NCBI GenBank assembly: GCA_003223645.1
Contig: QHVT01000034.1
Coordinates: 1-41,945 of the forward strand
DNA length: 41,945 bases
Source: Acidobacteriota bacterium
Lineage (GTDB): Bacteria; Acidobacteriota; Thermoanaerobaculia; Gp7-AA8
Direction of reading: 5' to 3'
Under the pieces are notes generated by a model. That model was not told the DNA's origin. It searched no databases and saw nothing but the letters and a program-made list of their open reading frames with translations. This document shows positions 7,774 to 15,684 of this stretch, in pieces. Position numbers and translations under genes: made by a program. Within the stretch, counting starts at the first letter, position 1. Each line of letters opens with the position of its first letter.

Positions 7774-10700
7774 TTACGTCCGTCCCACTGCGTCTTTTCG
7801 CGGAGCCTGATCGGGGGCAACCGTCGTTCGCTGGTATTTGCGCGGCAGGATCACGATGAACGTGCTGCCGAGGCCTAGCTCACTCTCGACGCGAATAGTA
7901 CCGCGATGCATCTCCACGAAGCGCTTGACCAGGGCGAGACCGAGGCCGGTGCCCTGCGGGCGCTCCCCTTTCGCGCCGTGCGCCTGACGGAACTCCTGGA
8001 AGATCAACTCGTGATCTTTCGGATCGATGCCGACGCCCTGATCGGTCACGCGGATCTCGATCGCCTCCTGCGCCGGCAGATCGCGCGCGCTGACGGTGAC
8101 GGTCGACTTGTCGGGCGAAAACTTCACGGCGTTGGAGACGAGGTTGTAGAGGATCTGCTTGACGTGCGTCGGGTCGGCTTCGATGAGCGGCAGCTCCGTG
8201 GGGAGGTCGACGTCGATCGTGATCTCGCGCAGCGTGGCGACGCCTTTCATCACCGCCGCAATCTCGTCGACGATGTGATAGAGGATGATCGTCTCGGGCT
8301 GCAGGTCGGTGCGTCCCGCTTCGATCTTGGAGAGATCGAGGATGTTGTTGATGTGGCCGAGGAGATATTCGCCGGACGAGAGGATGTTCTGCAGGAAGCG
8401 GACGTGGCGCGGCTCGATGCGGTGCGACGTGTTCTCGATGAGCAGCTCGGAGAAGCCGATGATCGCGTTGAGCGGCGTGCGCAGCTCGTGGCTGGTGTTC
8501 GCGAGGAAGATGCTCTTGGCCTGACTCGCGGACTCCGCGCGCTCCAACGCGTCCTCCACCAGTTTCTCGTGGCGTTCCGCCTCGCGTCTCGCGGCTTCCG
8601 CTTCGTTCCGCGCCGCCTGCGCCTCCTGCAGCGCGCGCTCGGTGCGCTCTTTTTCTTCCGAGATCTGGCGCGTGCGGTCGTCCACGACGGCTTCAAGGTG
8701 CCGCGCGCGCTCGCGGCTGAGATGCAGACGCACGTTGTGCGCGCCGAGCAGGAGCGCGGCGACGGCGAGAATGCTCACGATCAGGAACCACTTGGTTTCG
8801 TAGAAGTGCGGCTTCAGCGTGAACGGCAATGCGCTGCCGCGCCACTGCACGCCGTCGCGCGATGACTCGAGCAGGAAGCGGTACTTGCCGCCCGGCAGAT
8901 TCGTGTACGACGCGACGCGCTTGCCGCCGCCGTCGATCCAGGCGTCGTCGTAATTCTCGAGGCGATAGCGGAAGTGCATGCGCTCGGGCGTCGCGAACGT
9001 GACGCCGCTGAACTCGAACTCGATGCGCTCGACGCCGGGAGGAATCGCGGCGAGCGCGCCGATGTCGGCAGGCTTGCCGTTGATGTCGACGTTCTCGATC
9101 ACCGGCGCGCGCAGCAGCGGCGCAGCAGTCGCCCCGCCTTGGAGCATGGCGACGCCTTTCGCGGTGGCGAACCAGATGCGGCCGTCGCGCGTGCGCAACG
9201 CCGAAGGCGTCGACGCGCCGTTGCACTGGCGGCTTCCGAGTCCGTCGTTCTCGTCGAAGAATCGCGAGACGACGTGCGCGCCGATCGCGTGATCGGCGAT
9301 CGCGTTCAGCTCACGCTTCGATGCCGCAAACACGCCGCGTCCGGTGCCGAACCACAATCGTCCGCGCCGGTCGTCGACGAGCGACAGGATTTTGTCGGTG
9401 GCGAGTCCGTCGCGCATCGTGATCACCGACGCTTTGCCGCCGCGGAAGCGGATCAAGCCGTCGCCGTCGGTGATGACCCACACGGTGCCGGGATCGTTGG
9501 CGTCCGCTTCGATCCCGAAGAGGCGATTCGACGGCAGCTCTTTCGGCGCGGCGTGCAGCGTGAACGTCGTGCCGTTGAATTCGGCGAGACCGAGTCCGGT
9601 GGCGAACCAGAGACGGCCATCGCCGCTCTCCGCGATCGCAAGCGCGTAGCCGGCGCCGATGCCGGGACGTCCGGCGAAATTCTCGATGCGTCCGTTTCGA
9701 TCGATGCGATTGACGCTGAAGTCGGTGGCGACCCAGACGTCGCCTTTGCGATCCTGATGGATGTCGCGAATGCCGTTGTTCGAGAGTCCGTCGGCGACGG
9801 TGAGGAGCTTCGTGGATCCGCCGGAAATGCGATAGAGGCCGTTCGAAGTGCCGATCCATCTCGTCACGTCCGCTGAGCGCGTGCCGTCAACTGAGTCTTC
9901 CATCGACAGAACGCCGGCCGGCGCGCCGGGCTCTTTGATCCAGCGATTGCCGTCCGAGCGATAGAGCCCGTCCGCTGCGCCGACCCAACGAATGCCGCCG
10001 CGGTCTTCGTAGATCGTGCGCACGAAGTCGTCTTCGAGTCCGTGCCTGCGATCCCAACTGATGAACATGCCGGCGCGGAATTGTTCGAGGCCGCCGTTGG
10101 AGCCGATCCAGAGACTGCCTTCGTCGTCTTCCGCGATCGCGCGGACGGTCGGATTCAAAAGGCCGTCGTCGATTCCGTACGACGCGATCTCACTGCCGTG
10201 CGCGCGGAACACGCCGTGGCTGTACGTGCCGATCCAGAGGTTCGCGTCGCGATCGCGATGCAGCGCGGTCACCTGATCGACGGGAAGTCCGGCGATGCGC
10301 TGGACGCGGCCGTCCGCGATGCGATCGAGTCCGGTCGCCGACCCGACGAGCATCGCGCTGCCGTCGGCCATCAGCGTGACGATGCGATCGTTCGACAATC
10401 CCGAGATGACGTCCGCGCGATTCGCTCCTTTGCGCAAACGGCTCAGCCCATCGGACGTCCCGATCCAGACGTCATCGCCCGACGCGGCGAGGGCGGTGAT
10501 CGGACTGACGGGAAGTCCGACGGAGACTTCTTCCGCGCGAGCGCCTCGCACGCGCACGAGTTTTCCGCGCGCGGTGCCGATCCAGACCGTGTCGTCGCGC
10601 GTGATGGCCATGCCGCTGATGCTGTCCGCGCCGCCGGGAATCGCGATCGCTTCGAACGTTCCGCCGCGATAGCGCATGAGACCCGCGGCCGTTCCGAGCC

Positions 10701-11010
10701 AGAGCGTTCCGCCGCGATCGAGCGCGAGCATGCGGATGGCGATGCTGAGCATTTCCGGCGACGTGGTGCGATCGAACACGCGGAACTCTTCGCCGTTGAA
10801 GCGCACGAGCCCTTCGTACGTCGCGAGCCAGAGATAACCGTCGCGCGTTTGCGCGATGCCGCGCACCGTTCCGTGCGGCAGTCCCTGCTCCACCGTCCAT
10901 GCGCGTCGAACGTATTGATTGATGGCGCGGTCCGCCGACAGCGCGGCGAGCTGCTCCGCCCCGAACAGCAGCACCAGCGCCAGGACCAGGAGACGAATGC
11001 GGCCGTTCAT
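7774..11010 (-). CDS. Sensor histidine kinase with Reg_prop propellers and Y_Y_Y domain
   Basis: 1078 residues. A signal/anchor segment (residues 7-27) is followed by about 14 two-component-propeller repeats (for example DGYLWLATYEGLVRFNG, DRGGTLWLGTAAGLMRYRG) that build two seven-bladed propellers in the periplasm. Next come a Y_Y_Y domain (about 650-735), one membrane span (about 744-765), a coiled coil, then HisKA with the phospho-accepting His841 in TSHELRTPLNAIIGF. The HATPase_c domain follows, with N box NLVSNAVKFS, G1 DQGVGID and G2 GTGLGLAL. There is no receiver or DNA-binding domain, so a separate regulator is needed and none is adjacent. This architecture often senses glycans, and also occurs widely in Acidobacteriota. 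It is followed by the coupled methyltransferase gene. Confidence 0.9.
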   Translation of the reverse strand: MNGRIRLLVLALVLLFGAEQLAALSADRAINQYVRRAWTVEQGLPHGTVRGIAQTRDGYLWLATYEGLVRFNGEEFRVFDRTTSPEMLSIAIRMLALDRGGTLWLGTAAGLMRYRGGTFEAIAIPGGADSISGMAITRDDTVWIGTARGKLVRVRGARAEEVSVGLPVSPITALAASGDDVWIGTSDGLSRLRKGANRADVISGLSNDRIVTLMADGSAMLVGSATGLDRIADGRVQRIAGLPVDQVTALHRDRDANLWIGTYSHGVFRAHGSEIASYGIDDGLLNPTVRAIAEDDEGSLWIGSNGGLEQFRAGMFISWDRRHGLEDDFVRTIYEDRGGIRWVGAADGLYRSDGNRWIKEPGAPAGVLSMEDSVDGTRSADVTRWIGTSNGLYRISGGSTKLLTVADGLSNNGIRDIHQDRKGDVWVATDFSVNRIDRNGRIENFAGRPGIGAGYALAIAESGDGRLWFATGLGLAEFNGTTFTLHAAPKELPSNRLFGIEADANDPGTVWVITDGDGLIRFRGGKASVITMRDGLATDKILSLVDDRRGRLWFGTGRGVFAASKRELNAIADHAIGAHVVSRFFDENDGLGSRQCNGASTPSALRTRDGRIWFATAKGVAMLQGGATAAPLLRAPVIENVDINGKPADIGALAAIPPGVERIEFEFSGVTFATPERMHFRYRLENYDDAWIDGGGKRVASYTNLPGGKYRFLLESSRDGVQWRGSALPFTLKPHFYETKWFLIVSILAVAALLLGAHNVRLHLSRERARHLEAVVDDRTRQISEEKERTERALQEAQAARNEAEAARREAERHEKLVEDALERAESASQAKSIFLANTSHELRTPLNAIIGFSELLIENTSHRIEPRHVRFLQNILSSGEYLLGHINNILDLSKIEAGRTDLQPETIILYHIVDEIAAVMKGVATLREITIDVDLPTELPLIEADPTHVKQILYNLVSNAVKFSPDKSTVTVSARDLPAQEAIEIRVTDQGVGIDPKDHELIFQEFRQAHGAKGERPQGTGLGLALVKRFVEMHRGTIRVESELGLGSTFIVILPRKYQRTTVAPDQAPRKDAVGRT

Positions 11011-11241
11011 CCCGAAGTGCGGACAAAGTAAACGGGTTGGTCGCGGGGGTCAACGGTGGAGCGCAAACGGGGATGCTCGACCGAAGTCTGATCGTGCATG
11101 TGATGGAGCTCGTTTTCGCGGTGACGCTGACCTGGGTTCCGGCATCGACGGTGCGTCGAGCAGATCGCCGGCGACTGCGACTACGCCGCGCAAACAACGA
11201 AGAGCGGCGCTCAGAGGTTGTGAAAAATTTCCAAGAGCTTT

Positions 11242-11335
11242 GTGGCGACCGCTGCCCTCAGCGGTCGCGGCGGCGCTACGCGCCGCTGGCGCCGCCATCG
11301 GCGGCGCTGTGACCGCTGAGGGCAGCGGTCACCAC
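11242..11335. repeat. Twin-hairpin repeat, GTGGCGACC type
   Basis: The outer arms pair over 25 bases with one mismatch (11242-11266 with 11311-11335). Each arm also folds on itself: GACCGCTG-CCCT-CAGCGGTC on the left and GACCGCTG-AGGG-CAGCGGTC on the right. Two more GC hairpins (GGCGC-TAC-GCGCC; GGCGCCGCC-ATC-GGCGGCGC) fill the middle. It has the same plan as the other twin-hairpin elements but an unrelated sequence. Confidence 0.75.
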
Positions 11336-11363
11336 AACACAACTTTTCAAGATTGACGCACTA

Positions 11364-11605
11364 CTAGGAGCCTGCGCGGCAGAAACGACGATCTCAGGCG
11401 CGTTGCGCCGCTCGAAGTCGCAGGTCGTGACGTGGCGACAAGCATGCCGCGAGGCGGAGCAATCCACGCAGCCGCCCGTGGCGGCTAGGAGCCTGCGCGG
11501 CGGAAACGACGATCTCAGGCGCGTTGCGCCGCTCGAAGTCGCAGGTCGTGACGTGGCGACAAGCATGCCGCGAGGCGGAGCAATCCACGCAGCCGCCCGT
11601 GGCGG
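11364..11605. repeat. Two-copy 121-base tandem repeat abutting the BMC operon stop codon
   Basis: Copies 11364-11484 and 11485-11605 differ at only one position (GCGGCAGAAA against GCGGCGGAAA). A third copy begins CTAG at 11606, which is also the stop codon of the last BMC-P gene. Each unit ends with a GCCGCC-CGT-GGCGGC hairpin, so the array could end or process the BMC transcript. The near identity points to recent duplication. Confidence 0.85.
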
Positions 11606-11857
11606 CTAGTCCGTGTACACATCGTCCACCACCCCCACCACCACCGACCGCACCGGCCCGTCCTTTGAGTCGAAGACCTGCCGCGCGCCGTTGCCTTCGT
11701 CGAGGACGAGGACGCGCTCGTCGGCGCCGGCGCCGACGGAGTCGGCGGCGATGAGGTAGTCGCCGTTGTCTTTCTCGATGACGAGGAGGCGCTTGCCTTC
11801 GTAGAAACGATGTTTGATCGTTCCGTGGATCTCGCCGATGACGCGTCCGAGAATCAT
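11606..11857 (-). CDS. BMC-P shell vertex protein (EutN/CcmL family), third copy
   Basis: 83 residues, MILGRVIGEIHGTIKHRFYEGKRL..., ending PVRSVVVGVVDDVYTD. This is the typical EutN/CcmL pattern: an N-terminal GRVIG strand, a central AADSVGAGADERVLV segment and a C-terminal VVGVVD strand. Five copies assemble into a pentamer that caps a vertex of the microcompartment shell. The start ATG overlaps the stop of the preceding BMC-P gene (ATGA), so translation is coupled. It is the last gene of the BMC operon. Confidence 0.85.
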   Translation of the reverse strand: MILGRVIGEIHGTIKHRFYEGKRLLVIEKDNGDYLIAADSVGAGADERVLVLDEGNGARQVFDSKDGPVRSVVVGVVDDVYTD

Positions 11858-12126
11858 GCGGTGATGTTGACTCCGTCGACGATGGCGATGATGGCGTGAT
11901 CGACCGGGACGAACGTCTCGTCGAGCGCGAGCGCGGCTTCGCGGCCGCCTTCGTACGAAACGAGCTCGCCGACGCCGGCCATGCGCGTGGCATCGGCGGC
12001 GACGAGGGCGCTGCCTTTCGGCTGCAGTTTCTTGTCGAGCGGCTGCAGGATGAGCAACGGAACCCCGCGGAGGCCCGGCGTGATGACGCACGGAACGACT
12101 TGTCCGATCACGCGGCCCAACAGCAT
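11854..12126 (-). CDS. BMC-P shell vertex protein (EutN/CcmL family), second copy
   Basis: 90 residues, MLLGRVIGQVVPCVITPGLRG...KKLQPKGSALVAADATRMAGVGELVSYEGG...DHAIIAIVDGVNITA. The EutN/CcmL fold signature is present throughout. It forms pentamers at shell vertices. The ATG shares a base with the stop of the upstream BMC-T gene (TGATG), and the gene overlaps the next BMC-P by four bases. Three different vertex proteins in one locus is common in BMC operons and may allow mixed vertices. Confidence 0.88.
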   Translation of the reverse strand: MLLGRVIGQVVPCVITPGLRGVPLLILQPLDKKLQPKGSALVAADATRMAGVGELVSYEGGREAALALDETFVPVDHAIIAIVDGVNITA

Positions 12127-12740
12127 CAGGCGATCTCCCCGTCGAGCTCGAGAAGCGGCGCGGCCTCGAAGCGCGTGGTCAGGATGATCTCGCGCTCGAC
12201 GACTTCGTGCGGCGCGGCGATCAGGCGATGCGAGAAGCCGCGCGGCGGCGGAGCGTAGCCGGTGCTGCCGCGCGCGAGGTCGGCGGCAACTTCGATGTCG
12301 TGCAGGTCGCCCGCGAAAAACGCGATGCCTTTTCCTGCGAGGCCGGTGTCGGAAAGCCGCAGTTCGAGGAGATCGACGGGCGTGCCTTTCAGCGCGGCTT
12401 CAGCGGAGCGCACGACGGATGCGGCGGTCTCCGTTTCGATGATGAGCAGCGATCCGGTCGACTTGTGGCGCGCGCCGAATGCGGCCTCGAAGAGTACGGG
12501 ATGCACGTCGGGAAGAAACGTGTGATCGATGATCGACGTGCCGACTTTCGCGAGCGCTTCTTCGAGCGACTCCGCGGTCGATCCCGTCGAGCCGCCGAAG
12601 ACGACGAGGTAGCGTCCGCGCGTGACGGTGCCGGCGCGGACGAATGCGATCGGCGCCTTCTTCAGAATCGCGTCGACGGCCCAGACTCCGGACGGGATGT
12701 CTTCGAAGTCGAGCACGGCGAGCGCCGGGGTTTTTTTCAT
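12126..12740 (-). CDS. BMC-T shell protein (tandem BMC domains)
   Basis: 204 residues from the ATG at 12740, MKKTPALAVLDFEDIPSGVWAVDAILKKAPIAFVRAG..., then a second BMC domain from about residue 100 (GSLLIIETETAASVVRSAEAALKGTPVDLLELR). Two fused BMC domains make a pseudo-hexameric trimer that tiles shell facets and often has a gated pore (the sort seen in Haliangium BMC-T). The frame is open upstream to 12818, but that part is only the translated hairpin at 12747-12836. The ribosome binding site is weak. It lies downstream of the aldehyde dehydrogenase. Confidence 0.88.
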   Translation of the reverse strand: MKKTPALAVLDFEDIPSGVWAVDAILKKAPIAFVRAGTVTRGRYLVVFGGSTGSTAESLEEALAKVGTSIIDHTFLPDVHPVLFEAAFGARHKSTGSLLIIETETAASVVRSAEAALKGTPVDLLELRLSDTGLAGKGIAFFAGDLHDIEVAADLARGSTGYAPPPRGFSHRLIAAPHEVVEREIILTTRFEAAPLLELDGEIA

Positions 12741-12746
12741 TGGTTC

Positions 12747-12836
12747 TCGTTTCGACGGCAGATGGCGGATGGCAGATGGCGGAAAAAACAAACGCGGTTC
12801 ATGTCTGCCATCCGCCATCTGCCATCTGCCATCGGA
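12747..12836. repeat. Word-repeat hairpin (GCAGATGGCGGATG) between BMC genes
   Basis: Short words such as GCAGATGGCGGATGGCAGAT are repeated in tandem on the left and reappear as complement on the right (CTGCCATCCGCCATCTGCC), around a loop of about 25 bases. The RNA would fold into a long hairpin in the 103-base gap between the aldehyde dehydrogenase and BMC-T genes. It could block decay or read-through so that shell and enzyme mRNAs are made in different amounts. Confidence 0.7.
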
Positions 12837-12842
12837 TTTTCA

Positions 12843-14309
12843 TCACGTGATCCTGAAGTGACCGACGACGACGCAGCGGCGCCAGCGCGAGAACGAATGC
12901 GGACCGGTCATGCCGTCGCCGGTGGGGCTGGCGATGGTGAACGAGCAGTAGCCTTCGCCGTCGAGCCCGAGGCCGGCTTGCGAGCGCCCGTTCTTCACGA
13001 AGATCGAGCAGTCGCACATCTTGGCCATGCGCGAGAGGTTGTCCATGTTCTTCGAGTGCATCACGGCCGTGTGCCTATTGCCGCCTTCGGCTTCGATCGC
13101 CAGATCGATCGCGCGATGCGCATTCGCCACGCGCGTCACCGGCATCACCGGCATCATCTGCTCGGTCCAGATCAGCGGATGGTTCTCATCGACTTCGACG
13201 ACGACGGAGCGGACCGAGTCGGGAACGTTCATCCCCATCTTGCCGAGGATCACCGACGCATTCTTGCCAACGAGGTTCTTGTCGATCCTCGCGCGCTGCC
13301 TCGGCCCGCGCATTTCCTCGAACACGACCTTCTCGAGTTGCGGCAGTTTTTCTTTCGGCAGCACGACCGCAAGGCCGGTCTGCGACATTGCGTTGAGAAG
13401 CGCGTCGGCCACGGAGGCGACGACGACCGTTTCTTTCTCGTCGGTGCAGATGATGTTGTTGTCGGTCGACGAGCCCATGATGATGTCGTGGGCGGCCTTG
13501 CCGATGTCGGCCGTCTCGTCGACGACGACCGGCGGATTGCCGGGGCCCGCGCAGATGGCGCGCTTGCCGCTCGTCATCGCGACCTTCACGACTTCGCCGC
13601 CGCCGGTGACGACGACGAGGCGCACGCCGGGATGCTTCATCAGCTCCTGCGCCGACTCGATCGTCGGAACGGCGATGCCGGTGACGACGTTCGGCGGTCC
13701 GCCGTTGGCCATGATCGCTTTGTTGATGAGCGCGATCGTCTGCATGCAGCAGTTTTTCGCGTAGGGGTGAACGTTGTAGACGACGCTGTTGCCGGCGGCG
13801 AGCATGCCGATGGTGTTGCAGATGATCGTCGACGTCGGATTCGTGACCGGCGTGATCGCTCCGATGACGCCGAACGGCGCGGGCTCGGTGAGCGTGAGTC
13901 CGTTGTCGCCGGTGACGGCGGCCGCCTGCAGATCTTCGAGTCCCGGCGTGCGGTCGGTGACGAGCGTGTTCTTCATCACCTTGTCTTCGTAGCGGCCGAA
14001 ACCCGTTTCTTCGTGCGCGGCCTTCGCGAGCGCGGATCCGTTCTCGCGCATCGTCGCGCGGATGGCCTCGATGATTTTTGCGCGCTGTTCGAGACGCAGC
14101 GCCGCGAATGCGACCTGCGCGACTTTCGCGGCGGCGACGGCTTCGTTGACGGTGGTGAAGACGCCGAGGTCGGAGCCGTAGGCGGGCGATGGTGACGGCG
14201 AGTAACCGGCGGGCTGAGAGCCCGCCGCTCCACCACCACCGCGAGAGATATCGGCGGCGATTTTCCGCGCGATCTCGTCGATTTCCTGATCGGTCAGTCG
14301 CGTAGCCAT
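12843..14309 (-). CDS. CoA-acylating aldehyde dehydrogenase, BMC-targeted (PduP/EutE-like)
   Basis: 488 residues. Residues 5-22 (LTDQEIDEIARKIAADIS) form an amphipathic helix of the encapsulation-peptide kind, followed by a Gly/Pro linker (residues 23-46) and then the dehydrogenase. PFGVIGAITPVTNPTST and the catalytic Cys288 in DNNIICTDEKETVVV match the PduP/EutE group, which oxidises acetaldehyde or propionaldehyde with NAD+ and CoA. In this locus the aldehyde would be acetaldehyde released by DeoC, giving acetyl-CoA inside the shell. The linker contains a half copy of the GTGGAG-type repeat (14208-14233). It lies eight bases after the BMC-P stop at 14318. Confidence 0.93.
   Translation of the reverse strand: MATRLTDQEIDEIARKIAADISRGGGGAAGSQPAGYSPSPSPAYGSDLGVFTTVNEAVAAAKVAQVAFAALRLEQRAKIIEAIRATMRENGSALAKAAHEETGFGRYEDKVMKNTLVTDRTPGLEDLQAAAVTGDNGLTLTEPAPFGVIGAITPVTNPTSTIICNTIGMLAAGNSVVYNVHPYAKNCCMQTIALINKAIMANGGPPNVVTGIAVPTIESAQELMKHPGVRLVVVTGGGEVVKVAMTSGKRAICAGPGNPPVVVDETADIGKAAHDIIMGSSTDNNIICTDEKETVVVASVADALLNAMSQTGLAVVLPKEKLPQLEKVVFEEMRGPRQRARIDKNLVGKNASVILGKMGMNVPDSVRSVVVEVDENHPLIWTEQMMPVMPVTRVANAHRAIDLAIEAEGGNRHTAVMHSKNMDNLSRMAKMCDCSIFVKNGRSQAGLGLDGEGYCSFTIASPTGDGMTGPHSFSRWRRCVVVGHFRIT
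14208..14233 (+). repeat. Half twin-hairpin repeat inside the aldehyde dehydrogenase linker
   Basis: CGGCGGGCT-GAG-AGCCCGCCG is a perfect 9-base hairpin directly followed by CTCCAC, the same plan as the right half of the repeats at 17067, 17233 and 27320, with a different paired stem. It encodes part of the Gly/Ala linker between encapsulation helix and enzyme, so it does not disturb a folded domain. Only half of the element is present. Confidence 0.55.
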
Positions 14310-14317
14310 CAGTCAGC

Positions 14318-14605
14318 TCACTTCTTGTACTTCTCGCAGTCGCCGACGCACCAACTGTCGACGATGGCGAGGATCACCGAGTCGACCGGACGTTTGTCGG
14401 TGACGGAGGTCTGGCGCGCGGAGCTTCCGGCGGCGATGAGGACGATCTCGTCCGGGCCGGCGCCGACGGCGTCCGCCGACACGAGCGCGGTTCCGGTCTC
14501 CTTCCCCTCTTCATCGAGAGGACGCACGACGAGGAGCTTGATCCCGTTGAGGCTCTCCTCCTTGCGCGTGGAGACGACGCTTCCCACGACTCTCGCGAGT
14601 TGCAT
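14318..14605 (-). CDS. BMC-P shell vertex protein (EutN/CcmL family), first copy
   Basis: 95 residues, MQLARVVGSVVSTRKEESLNGIKLLVVRPLDEEGKETGTALVSADAVGAG...SVILAIVDSWCVGDCEKYKK. Clear EutN/CcmL vertex protein. The C-terminal tail after the last strand carries two Cys and Lys residues not found in the other two copies of this locus. GAAGGG lies about nine bases upstream of the ATG. It sits between the BMC-H gene and the aldehyde dehydrogenase, the commonest position for a vertex gene. Confidence 0.9.
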   Translation of the reverse strand: MQLARVVGSVVSTRKEESLNGIKLLVVRPLDEEGKETGTALVSADAVGAGPDEIVLIAAGSSARQTSVTDKRPVDSVILAIVDSWCVGDCEKYKK

Positions 14606-14632
14606 GGCTCGGTTCCCTTCGCGGACTTCGCG

Positions 14633-14938
14633 TTACTTCGACTTGCCGGCCGGCGCGGGTGTGCCGCGTCCGAGCGGCATGACCACGTCGACCTGATCGT
14701 GCGGACGCGCGATCACGTGCACGGCGACGACGTCGCCCACGCGTCCCGCCGCGGTCTGCGCCGCGTCGCACGCCGCGCGAACGGCCGCGACGTCTCCGCG
14801 CACGATGATGGTCGTGTATCCGCCGCCGGTTTTCTCATACGAGACGAGCTCCACGCGCGCGGCCTTCACCGCGGCGTCGGCCGCTTCGACGACGGCCGCG
14901 AACGAGCGGGTTTCGATCATTCCAAGTGCATCGGTCAT
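14633..14938 (-). CDS. BMC-H hexameric shell protein
   Basis: 101 residues, MTDALGMIETRSFAAVVEAADAAVKAARVELVSYEKTGGGYTTIIVRGDVAAVRAACDAA..., a single BMC domain (Pfam 00936 type) with the LGMIETR N-terminal strand and the GDVAAVRAAC helix. It builds the hexamers of the shell facets. A strong AAGGAGG site five bases before the ATG suggests high expression, as expected for the main facet protein; it is the only BMC-H in the operon. The C-terminus is a short Pro/Gly/Lys extension. Confidence 0.95.
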   Translation of the reverse strand: MTDALGMIETRSFAAVVEAADAAVKAARVELVSYEKTGGGYTTIIVRGDVAAVRAACDAAQTAAGRVGDVVAVHVIARPHDQVDVVMPLGRGTPAPAGKSK

Positions 14939-14950
14939 GAATCCTCCTTA

Positions 14951-15057
14951 AAAGCAGAAATCAGAAAGCAGAAAGCAGAAATCGTTCTGCCGGCTGTTTG
15001 CTGATCTGCCTCGTTTTCATTTCTGCTTTCTGCTTTTTGCTTTCTGCTTTTCGTGCC
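14951..15057. repeat. Word-repeat hairpin (GCAGAAA) between BMC-T and BMC-H
   Basis: AGCAGAAATCAGAAAGCAGA and more copies of the word GCAGAAA on the left are matched by TTTCTGCTTTCTGCTTTTTG on the right, around an inner loop of about 45 bases. The long RNA hairpin fills nearly the whole gap between the BMC-T gene and the BMC-H ribosome binding site. A similar element lies at 25202-25323 and one of other wording at 12747-12836. Confidence 0.75.
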
Positions 15058-15681
15058 TCAGGCCTTGCCCTTGCGGCCACTGATACTTTCAATCGCTTGC
15101 TCGGCCGCCCGATATCCGACGTCGATGTCGCGCTCTTCGCCGCCGAGGAGCACGCGGCCGAAGCTGCCGAACGCGCGGACCTCGAGGACGTTGATGTTCG
15201 CGGCTTTCTCCGCCTCGTTCGCGGCGATCGCGGCGTAGCCGGCCGGCGCGCATTCGAGGACGTAGAGCGACTGGCCGGGCACGATCATGTCGCCGTGCCG
15301 CGTGCGGTTGATGAGCTGCGTGTGATAGTCGTGGATGTTGCGGATCACCTGGCTCGAGGTGATCTCCGGCTTGATACGCTCTTCTTCCTTGAGATTGAGG
15401 AGGTCGAGAATCGCGAGCCCGGCCTGCCGCACGTCGGCCTGCGAGTCGGAGTGCAGCTCCAGCATGCCGTAGAGGCGCTCGATGATCATCATGCCGGGAC
15501 GGACGTCCGTCGCTTTCAGCGCGGCGTCGGTGACGCGCATGATGTCCATGCCGGGCGCGACTTCGACGAAGAGCGATGCCTGTCCGGGAACGGGGAGAAA
15601 TCCCTGTGCGACCGTCCCCAGAAACGAGGCGAATTGCGGCTGGAGGCTGTCGATGAAGACGTAGCAGCGTAGCTCGCTCAC
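15058..15681 (-). CDS. BMC-T shell protein (tandem BMC domains)
   Basis: 207 residues with two BMC domains (about 1-100 and 105-205): SLFVEVAPGMDIMRVTDAALKATDVRPGMMIIERLYGMLELHS and later LYVLECAPAGYAAIAANEAEKAANINVLEVRAFGSFGRVLLGG. It forms trimers in the shell and is not close to the other BMC-T of the locus, so the two probably have different pores. The GTG start at 15681 lies three bases after the stop of the RpiB-DeoC gene, whose last codons (GGAAGAGG) supply the ribosome binding site, so the two are coupled. Confidence 0.92.
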   Translation of the reverse strand: MSELRCYVFIDSLQPQFASFLGTVAQGFLPVPGQASLFVEVAPGMDIMRVTDAALKATDVRPGMMIIERLYGMLELHSDSQADVRQAGLAILDLLNLKEEERIKPEITSSQVIRNIHDYHTQLINRTRHGDMIVPGQSLYVLECAPAGYAAIAANEAEKAANINVLEVRAFGSFGRVLLGGEERDIDVGYRAAEQAIESISGRKGKA

Positions 15682-15684
15682 TTC

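Larger units (their letters stand above)
11011..11605. other. Gene-free interval made largely of repeats
   Basis: Between the BMC operon end and the kinase start (both minus strand) no convincing gene was found. It holds a twin-hairpin repeat (11242-11335) and a two-copy 121-base tandem repeat (11364-11605). The kinase promoter should lie in 11011-11240 but no clear -35/-10 pair stood out. Confidence 0.6.

Noticed and set aside
11364-11605. CRISPR array
   Set aside because: Only two directly adjoining units, 121 bases long, without spacers; a plain tandem duplication.
12207-14195. Long open frame (662 codons) on the plus strand opposite the aldehyde dehydrogenase and BMC-T
   Set aside because: It is antisense to clear BMC genes, has no ribosome binding site and its composition (Arg/Asp/Val-rich) is typical of a GC-rich shadow frame.
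14951-15057. CRISPR or direct-repeat origin
   Set aside because: The repeated word is only 7-8 bases and reappears as its complement, which makes a hairpin rather than an array or iteron cluster.
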